From an uncultured Pseudomonadota bacterium (GTDB lineage Bacteria > Pseudomonadota > Gammaproteobacteria > Methylococcales > Methylomonadaceae), in NCBI GenBank assembly GCA_903931355.1, contig CAIZCB010000334.1, positions 1 to 8,983 on the forward strand: a DNA stretch of 8,983 bases, in the 5' to 3' direction. Position numbers and translations under genes: made by a program. Below are positions 1 to 6,400 of the stretch, piece by piece. Below the pieces are notes generated by a model. That model was not told the DNA's origin. It did not search any database and was given only the letters and a program-made list of their open reading frames with translations. Each line of letters starts with the position of its first letter. Within the stretch, counting starts at the first letter, position 1.

Positions 1-87
1 AAGTATAAGATGAATATTGAGAGCCATACGTAACATTTGGTTGATTATTTGTTCCCAGAATGAATTTACATCCAAATGTTGAGACAT
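1..87. mobile_element. Possible end of an inserted element (or assembly junction) inside glnE
   Basis: Reading glnE on the minus strand, the family pattern continues to about D882-Y883 and then stops matching. The expected continuation in this family (a Y-T/S-D-N-I/V-R-L/I-L type helix) is absent. The replaced stretch is about 30% GC by my count, clearly lower than the glnE body, and carries a 9-bp inverted repeat (32-40 with 72-80). On the minus strand it begins near TGTCTCAACA (86 down to 77), and a TG start is common at the tips of several IS families. No transposase, second end or target duplication can be seen, because the window stops here. A contig-end chimera or a diverged GlnE tail would look similar. 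The family is not identifiable. Confidence 0.3.
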
Positions 88-2737
88 TATAATCACTTAA
101 ATCACCATGATGCTGGCTTTCGACCAAAACCCCATATTGAACGATAAATTCAATATCAGCAATGCCGCCCGCGCTTTGTTTTAAATCAAATACAGCAATA
201 TCTTTGCTGGCTAAATTAACCCGCATTTTCTCGCGCATTTCCCGTACTTCGGTTTTCAAAGTTTCAGCCACTCTCGGTAAAGCCAAAACCCGACCGCGAA
301 TCGCTTCAAACGCAGTTTTTAAATCGCCATCGCCAGCAACAAATCGCGCTCTGACTAAAGCTTGATGCTCCCAAGTCCACGCTTGGTTTTGATAATACGC
401 TTCATAAGCAGCGATGTGACTGACTAACAAGCCAGAATCGCCATTCGGACGTAAGCGCAAATCGGTTTCATACAAAACACCGGACAACATTTTAGTATCG
501 AGAATATGGCGGATTTTTTGCGCTAAACGCAGATAAAACTGGTCGTTGCCGATTGGTTTGTCGCCATTGGTGCTGCCATCGGCGCAATCATAAACAAACA
601 CCAAATCCAAATCCGAACCATAACCCAGCTCAATCCCGCCAAACTTACCAAACGCCACAATCCCAAAGCCTTTAGGCTGATCAGCGTTAGCCATCGGTGT
701 GCCGTGTTTTTCCGCCAACAGCAACCAAGCCCGATTTAACACCTGTTCTAAAATCGCCTCAGCAATCCAGGTCAAATAATCGCTGACTACCATCACCGGA
801 ATCACACCCATAATATCGGCAGCCGCTACCCGCAACACATTCAGATGCTTAAACTGCCGTAAAGCAATCATCAATTGCTCGCTATCGGCAATCTCGATTT
901 TGGCTAATTCACGCTGTAAATCGTCGTTTAAAGCCTGTTGATTTAACGGTTGATACAAAGAGCGGCTATCCAATAATTCATCAAACAAAATCGGATACTG
1001 CGCCAGATACTGACAAATCCACGGACTAGCGCCCGCGAGTTTAATTAACTGCGCCAAAGCTTGCGGATTCTCGGCCAACAGCGACAAATACACATTTCGC
1101 CCCGCCACCGCTTCAAACAGCTTTAACAAGCGCTGCAAACTGAGTTTGGCATCAGTAATTTGCGGTAATTGGTCAATCAATTGCGGCATTAAACGCTGCA
1201 AAACTTTGCTGCCTTTAGCACTCAAGCGTTTCACCGCTAGCGAGTTTCTAAATTCGTTAATTAGCGCCACAATCGCATCCGGTTCGCTAATCTCTAATTC
1301 ACTCAACAACTCTAATGCTTGCTCATCACCCGCCCAAATCAACTGCGCCGATTGTTGGCGATTGTCTTGTTCGCTCAATGAAAACACTTGATCAAAAATC
1401 GCTTGAACGCTGACCCGAACCTCGTCTAACTCGGCTTTAAAACTCGGCCAATCGCTAAAATCCATCGAAAAAGCCAAAATGCTTTGTACTTTTGGCTCTT
1501 TAGGTAAATCGTGAGTTTGTCGGTCTTGATATTGCTGAATATGATTTTCAACCCGCCGCAAAAATCGATAAGCAAACTGCAAATTCGCCACGTCCTCGCT
1601 AGTCATCAATTGCAGCTCATCTAATACAGCGAGAATCACTTGAATCTCGCGTTGTTGCAAAGCCGGTTCCTGTCCACCGCGAATTAACTGAAACGCTTGG
1701 CCGATAAACTCCACTTCACGAATCCCACCCGGCCCCAGCTTGACGTTTTCCATCCGGTCTTTGCGTTTTAATTCTTGGGTAATCTGGAATTTTAACGAAC
1801 GCAATTCTTCAAATGCGCCGTAATCCAAATAACGGCGATAAACAAACGGCTTAATCAAAGCCGCTAACTGTTTACCGGTATTAAAATCGCCAGCGACTTG
1901 GCGCGCTTTAATCATCGCGTAACGCTCCCACTCGCGAGCTTGGGTCAGGTAATAATTTTCCATGCCGTCAAAGGTCATAATCAACGGCCCGCTATCACCA
2001 AATGGTCTTAGTCGAACATCGGTTCTAAACACAAAACCATCCACCGTGATTTCGTCCAATGCTTTAACCAAAGAACGGCAAATCCGAGTGAAAAATTCGC
2101 CATAACTAATTTCTTTTTTGCTGTTTAAAACCCCGTCTTCGGCATAAGCAAAAATCAAATCAATATCCGATGAATAGTTCAGCTCCCAAGCCCCCAGCTT
2201 GCCCATCCCCAACACTACAATATTAAATGGCGTGCCATCGGTTAAGGTTGGAGTGCCCCAGCGTTGGCAAGCTTGTTGGTAAAAAAAATCTAAAGCAGTT
2301 TCGATGCAAACTTCCGCCAGCGCGGTTAAGTCGCTCAAGGTTTCATGCAAATCAGCCCAGCCGGCTAAATCTCGCCAAGCAATTCGCACCATCTCCCGAC
2401 GACGAAACCAGCGTAACTGCTTGGCTAAATCGGCTTCGCTATCGAATGATTGAGATTGGAATTGAGTAGGGTAGGCGTGGCGGCGTTCTGATGAAAATAA
2501 ATCGCCAGAGTTGACTAAATCGGGGATTAAATCCGGCTGTCTTAACCAGCTATCGGTAATGAATTGACTACAAGCACAGACTTTAAACGCTGACAGCGCA
2601 AATTGTGGATGCTCGAAAACCGCCAACTGTTGTGGCGATAACTTATCGCTTAATTGTTGGCAAATATCAGCTGTTAAGGCTTGCAGTTGATCAGGGATAT
2701 GCAGTGCATGTTGGGATAACAAAGCTAAAGAGGTCAT
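1..2737 (-). CDS. glnE: Bifunctional glutamine synthetase adenylyltransferase/deadenylylase, C-terminal end missing or replaced
   Basis: GlnE attaches AMP to, and removes it from, glutamine synthetase in response to PII, so tuning ammonia assimilation in the cytoplasm. The frame opens at ATG 2737, preceded by GGTGGA about 7 nt upstream, and gives 912 codons to the window edge. Both halves of the family are visible. The N-terminal deadenylylase has GMGKLG at 177-182, SDIDL with D191/D193, RLRPFG at 242-247 and GPGGIREVEF at 335-344. The C-terminal adenylyltransferase has FGKFGG at 696-701, GSDLDL with D709/D711, RLRPNG at 761-766 and GGIADIEF at 857-864. The aspartate pairs are the expected metal ligands. 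E. coli GlnE is about 946 residues, with roughly 95 after this last motif. Here only residues to about 883 look native. The next 29 (from N884) do not resemble the expected helical end and are encoded by AT-rich DNA. The protein is therefore probably truncated or fused, or the contig is chimeric. Assignment to GlnE is firm; intactness is doubtful. Confidence 0.95.
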   Translation of the reverse strand, partial: MTSLALLSQHALHIPDQLQALTADICQQLSDKLSPQQLAVFEHPQFALSAFKVCACSQFITDSWLRQPDLIPDLVNSGDLFSSERRHAYPTQFQSQSFDSEADLAKQLRWFRRREMVRIAWRDLAGWADLHETLSDLTALAEVCIETALDFFYQQACQRWGTPTLTDGTPFNIVVLGMGKLGAWELNYSSDIDLIFAYAEDGVLNSKKEISYGEFFTRICRSLVKALDEITVDGFVFRTDVRLRPFGDSGPLIMTFDGMENYYLTQAREWERYAMIKARQVAGDFNTGKQLAALIKPFVYRRYLDYGAFEELRSLKFQITQELKRKDRMENVKLGPGGIREVEFIGQAFQLIRGGQEPALQQREIQVILAVLDELQLMTSEDVANLQFAYRFLRRVENHIQQYQDRQTHDLPKEPKVQSILAFSMDFSDWPSFKAELDEVRVSVQAIFDQVFSLSEQDNRQQSAQLIWAGDEQALELLSELEISEPDAIVALINEFRNSLAVKRLSAKGSKVLQRLMPQLIDQLPQITDAKLSLQRLLKLFEAVAGRNVYLSLLAENPQALAQLIKLAGASPWICQYLAQYPILFDELLDSRSLYQPLNQQALNDDLQRELAKIEIADSEQLMIALRQFKHLNVLRVAAADIMGVIPVMVVSDYLTWIAEAILEQVLNRAWLLLAEKHGTPMANADQPKGFGIVAFGKFGGIELGYGSDLDLVFVYDCADGSTNGDKPIGNDQFYLRLAQKIRHILDTKMLSGVLYETDLRLRPNGDSGLLVSHIAAYEAYYQNQAWTWEHQALVRARFVAGDGDLKTAFEAIRGRVLALPRVAETLKTEVREMREKMRVNLASKDIAVFDLKQSAGGIADIEFIVQYGVLVESQHHGDLSDYNVSTFGCKFILGTNNQPNVTYGSQYSSYT

Positions 2738-2842
2738 TAGGCAATCCACCAGCTAAAGTAGGGGATCAACATAATACCTAAAAAATCAGGCTTATCCGAA
2801 TCGAAGTAATCTAAGTTGAAAGAGGTTCGATTATTTTCACTT
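2738..2842 (-). promoter_or_regulatory. Spacer upstream of glnE with a possible -10 element
   Basis: This 105-bp gap lies between the stop of the regulator gene and the start of glnE, both on the minus strand. It contains TATTAT on the minus strand (2776 down to 2771), about 34 nt before the glnE start and a good match to a sigma-70 -10 box. The matching -35 is poor (TTCGGA about 18 nt further upstream). A ribosome binding site GGTGGA lies just before the ATG. I see no convincing terminator after the regulator gene, so read-through from it into glnE is possible. The promoter call is weak. Confidence 0.25.
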
Positions 2843-3106
2843 TTAACTTAAATCGTCATTCCCTACCGGTATAAAATATTCCGATTGCACATTTAGTACC
2901 TGACACAACACTGCTAATCTATGCAGTTCCGGCACTGATACTCCCGTTAACCAGCGCTTAGCGGTTTCTGGCGAAATAGGATTGCAACGGCTTGCTCTAA
3001 GGTTAAATTCATTAGCAATCAATGTATAAGACGGAATTTTTCCGTATTTTTTAAGTAAAGCATTTCTCAAGTTTTCTACAAACTTTTCCCTGAACTCTTC
3101 GGTCAT
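2843..3106 (-). CDS. Small helix-turn-helix (XRE/Cro-like) transcriptional regulator
   Basis: This 87-residue protein is almost entirely one predicted helical DNA-binding domain. A first helix (about 9-20) is followed by S26-Y27-T28-L29-I30-A31-N32-E33-F34, a typical first helix of the motif. Next comes P46-E47-T48-A49-K50-R51-W52-L53-T54-G55, which fits a recognition helix ending in the W-L-x-G turn seen in many XRE proteins. The following helix, P59-E60-L61-H62-R63-L64-A65-V66-L67, matches the usual P-x-x-x-x-L-x-x-L-A pattern of Cro/CI folds. There is no sensor or oligomerisation domain beyond a short acidic tail. A weak GGA precedes the ATG. It lies 105 bp upstream of glnE on the same strand and is divergent from the giant adhesin gene. 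A short palindrome just upstream (3129-3145) could be its operator. Family membership is inferred from motif pattern; the target is unknown. Confidence 0.8.
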   Translation of the reverse strand: MTEEFREKFVENLRNALLKKYGKIPSYTLIANEFNLRASRCNPISPETAKRWLTGVSVPELHRLAVLCQVLNVQSEYFIPVGNDDLS

Positions 3107-3128
3107 AAAATTCCAAAATCCTTTAGTT

Positions 3129-3145
3129 ACATAAAATTATTATGT
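3129..3145. promoter_or_regulatory. Short inverted repeat upstream of the regulator gene, possible operator
   Basis: ACATAA and TTATGT form a 6-bp inverted repeat around a 5-bp centre (AATTA), ending 23 bp before the regulator start codon. Dyads of this size and position are typical of autoregulated small XRE repressors. AT-rich DNA produces such repeats easily by chance, so this is a suggestion only. Confidence 0.25.
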
Positions 3146-3360
3146 GTTTTATGGGGTAGAGCATGTGTTTTTAATATATCACCTTGATTTTAAGTTTCGT
3201 TAGTTTATTCAGAATTTCATTAAACTATATTTTGTTTTTATGTGTATTGTTTTTTGAAATTAATGCTGTAAACCAACACATGTGTGAAATATTTGATTTT
3301 ATATTGGTTATAAATTCACTCATTCAAAAGATTGGGTTCTTTTGTTTAAACCTGCTGTTA

Positions 3361-3393
3361 GGCCATCACTTAAATAAAAGTGATGGTCTGGCC
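3361..3393 (+). promoter_or_regulatory. Hairpin in the leader of the giant adhesin gene
   Basis: CCATCACTT (3363-3371) pairs perfectly with AAGTGATGG (3378-3386) around a 6-nt AT-only loop. The outer GGCCA (3361-3365) can also pair with TGGCC (3389-3393), so the flanks offer an alternative or extended stem. No run of T follows on either strand, which argues against a simple intrinsic terminator. It ends 43 nt before the start codon and does not cover the Shine-Dalgarno sequence. It could stabilise the mRNA, bind a regulator or be a DNA site; I recognise no riboswitch class. Confidence 0.5.
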
Positions 3394-3424
3394 GTTTGAT
3401 TAGTGAGAAATTTTATTCAATATA

Positions 3425-3428
3425 GAGG
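3425..3428 (+). promoter_or_regulatory. Ribosome binding site of the giant adhesin gene
   Basis: GAGG lies 8 nt before ATG 3437, an ideal Shine-Dalgarno spacing. It supports that start, which is also where the RTX nonapeptide pattern begins within a few residues. Confidence 0.75.
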
Positions 3429-3436
3429 TAAATCGC

Positions 3437-6400
3437 ATGGCTACTATCAATGGAACATTAAATGATGATGTATTAGAAGGAACAAGCAGCGCAGATGTTA
3501 TTTCTGGCGGACAAGGTGCCGATACACTGAGCGGCGCTGCTGGTAATGACTCATTCGTTTACACAAGCAATGACTCCAGTTTGGCAAGTTTGGATGTCAT
3601 TACTGACTTTCATTCATTAAAAAATGGTGAAGGTGAACAGGACAAAATTAATCTGACTTCATTAGCTACTGCAGCGGGCGTCACAAAATTAACTTGGGGT
3701 GGCACTACGCCAACTGCCAACGGCGTTTGGTTTCAACAAGTAGCAGCGGATGATGCGACTTATGTTTATGTCGATAGCAATAACGACCCTGCTACCCCAG
3801 AGTTGGCAGTTAAATTAAACGGTTTAATTGATTTAACTAACAATGATTTCTTAGGCGTGAGTAATGCAGTGCCAACCATCGCGGGTGGCTCAATTGCTAC
3901 GCTGCAAGATACTGCGGCTTTCGATGACTTTACCAATGCTGTCACTGGCAGTTTAGCCAGCAATGCTGCTGATGCCGATCCAGATGCGGTGCTGACTTAT
4001 CATTTGGTTGGCGCAACAGTCGGTAGTTATTTTGACGGTGCTTATGATCTGCAACGCACCACCAGCTACGGCAGTTTGTATCTTAATCATGTCAGCGGTG
4101 ATTATCGTTTTGATGGCAACAATGACACCATCAATGCAATCAACAATGGCGCAGCCAGCACTAGTTTTACCGTTAGCGTTTCTGACGGCATTGCCGCAGC
4201 ACAACGCGCGGTTTTAACCGTCAATATCGTTGGCACCAATGATGGTGCGGTGATTACTGGCGCTGTGGCTGGCGAAGTGACAGAAGCCGGTGCTGATGCC
4301 GGTGTCGCTACTGTATCCGGTCAATTGACTGTGACTGACGTTGATAACCCAGCCAGCTTCCAAGCTAAAGTTGCCACCGCAACCAATTATGGTTCATACA
4401 CTTTAAGCTCAGCAGGCGAATGGACTTATAGCCTGAATAACTTGGCGACAGCGGTACAAGCCTTGAATTTAGGTCAAACTTTGGTCGATACCTTTACCGT
4501 TAAAGCTACCGATGGCACTACGCAAAGCATTTTAATTACCATCAACGGCAGCAACGATGCTGCGGTGATTACCGGTACGGTTGCGGGTAGTGTTACTGAA
4601 GCATCACAGGAATATGTCACAGCCCACGGTTTACCTGATGGTTTTGATACTGCGTCAGGTGTTGTCAATGCGGTGGATATTGATAACCCAGCCAACGGTT
4701 TTAGCGTTAATAGCCCAGCCAGCAAAGGTGAGTTACAAATCACTAGCGAAGGTGCTTGGACTTATGTGCTTGATAACACTAACGAAGCGATTAGAGCCTT
4801 AAGCGAAGGTCAAACCACCACTGATAGCGCCATTGTGCAATCAGCGGATGGCACTCAACAAACTATCACCATCACTATTCACGGTACCAACGAAGGCCCG
4901 GTGGCGATAGCGGATACAGCGGTGGCGACTGAAGCCGGTGTTGATGCAGGCTCTGAAGCGACTGGTAATGTGCTGACTAACGATACCGATATTGATACTG
5001 CCCATGATGCTTTGGCGGTGACCGCGATTAGCAATAGCAGCGATGTGAGTGGCGTGGTCGGTGAAGCATTAGCCGGTCAATACGGCAGCATTGTTTTGAA
5101 TGCCGATGGCTCTTACAGCTATGTGGTTGATGACGCTAATCCGGCTGTCGATCAATTGGCGCAAGGTCAGCAATTAACTGAAACTTTCACTTACAGCGTC
5201 AGCGATGGTGAGTTTCCTCATTCAGCCACTTTAACCATCACCATCAACGGCGCAAATGACGCACCGGTGATTGATGTTGCAACCAGTGTTAATACGGGCG
5301 CAGTGCTTGAAGCCGATAACTTAATCGCCAGCGGTCAATTAGTTGCGACTGATGTTGATAGCGGTGCCACGGCGGTTTGGGCTGGCAGTGCAAGCGGAGT
5401 TTACGGTAGTTTTGAAGTTAATCCAGACAGCGGTGTTTGGACTTATAACTTAAACAACGATGCCGGTAGCAATGTCGATAAATTGGCAGCCGGTGAAGTG
5501 GTGACTGAAACTTTCCCTGTCACTGTGACCGATGAGTTAGGTGCAAGTGTAGCGATTGATGTCACTGTCACCATTACTGGCACCAACGATTTACCAGTGA
5601 TTACTTCTGATGCTCAAGCGGCATTAGGCGCAGTGCAAGAAGCCGGTAATGCTGATGATGGCAGCGTAGAAGCGGGTATTCCCTCAGCGACAGGCACTTT
5701 AACTTCTAGCGATATTGATAACGGTGCCACTGCACAATGGTCATTTGCCGACAGCGCAACCACCAGCACTGATGGCACTTACGGTGCTATCACCATCAAT
5801 CCTGATTCCGGCGAGTGGGTTTATAACTTAGCTAATGATTCGGTGGCGACAAGTCAATTAGCCGAAGGCCAAACCGTTACCGAAACCTTCACTGCCCGTG
5901 TTAGCGATGATCAAGGTGGTTTTACTGATCAAGTGATTAGCATTGAAGTCACCGGTAGCAATGATTTGCCGGTGATTACGGTGGTCGATGGCGCCGATCA
6001 AGGTGCTGTGACTGAAGATACAACTGTTCAAGCCACAGGTCAGTTAACTGCGGCCGATGTTGATTTGAATAGTGTTTTAACTTGGGCGGTACAAAGCCCA
6101 GCGGTCGGCACTTATGGCGAAATCAGCGTTGATCAAAGCGGTTTATGGACTTACAACTTAAACAACGGCCAAAACGGTGACCCAACCAATCCGGTTCAAG
6201 TGTTAGGCGCTGGTGAAACAGCACAAGATACTTTCACACTACGAGTTCAGGATGAAAACGGTGCTTATGTTGATCAATTGGTAACAGTTACCATCAACGG
6301 CACTAATGATTTGCCTGTGATTAGCGGTGACATTTCGGGCCAAGTTGCGGAAGACAGTGATCCAGCTGTATTGACTGCTTCAGGTAGCTTGCAAGTTCAA

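Larger units (their letters stand above)
3107..3436. other. AT-rich divergent intergenic region
   Basis: These 330 bp separate the minus-strand regulator from the plus-strand giant gene and should hold the promoters of both. The DNA is much richer in A and T than either neighbour. Visible structure includes a short inverted repeat (3129-3145), a perfect 10-bp palindrome ACACATGTGT (3276-3285) and a hairpin in the leader of the giant gene (3361-3393). TATAAA at 3309-3314 could be a plus-strand -10 box, but no good -35 lies at the right distance. A 71-codon frame from a TTG at 3184 has no ribosome binding site and I do not consider it a gene. Confidence 0.6.

Noticed and set aside
162..2469. 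Short plus-strand frames opposite glnE
   Set aside because: They are antisense to well-conserved GlnE motifs and show no recognisable protein features.
3281..3297. CRP-like site beginning TGTGA
   Set aside because: Only the left half matches; the expected TCACA half is absent.
3363..3386. Intrinsic terminator
   Set aside because: The stem is good, but neither strand has a T-run after it, and it lies in the leader of a gene rather than after one.
3184..3399. 71-codon plus-strand frame with hydrophobic residues before the giant gene
   Set aside because: It needs a TTG start without a ribosome binding site, its hydrophobic character follows from AT-rich DNA, and it runs through the leader hairpin.
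3766..4802. Short frames on both strands within the first VCBS units
   Set aside because: They overlap a clear long coding frame and have the biased, low-complexity look of shadow translations.
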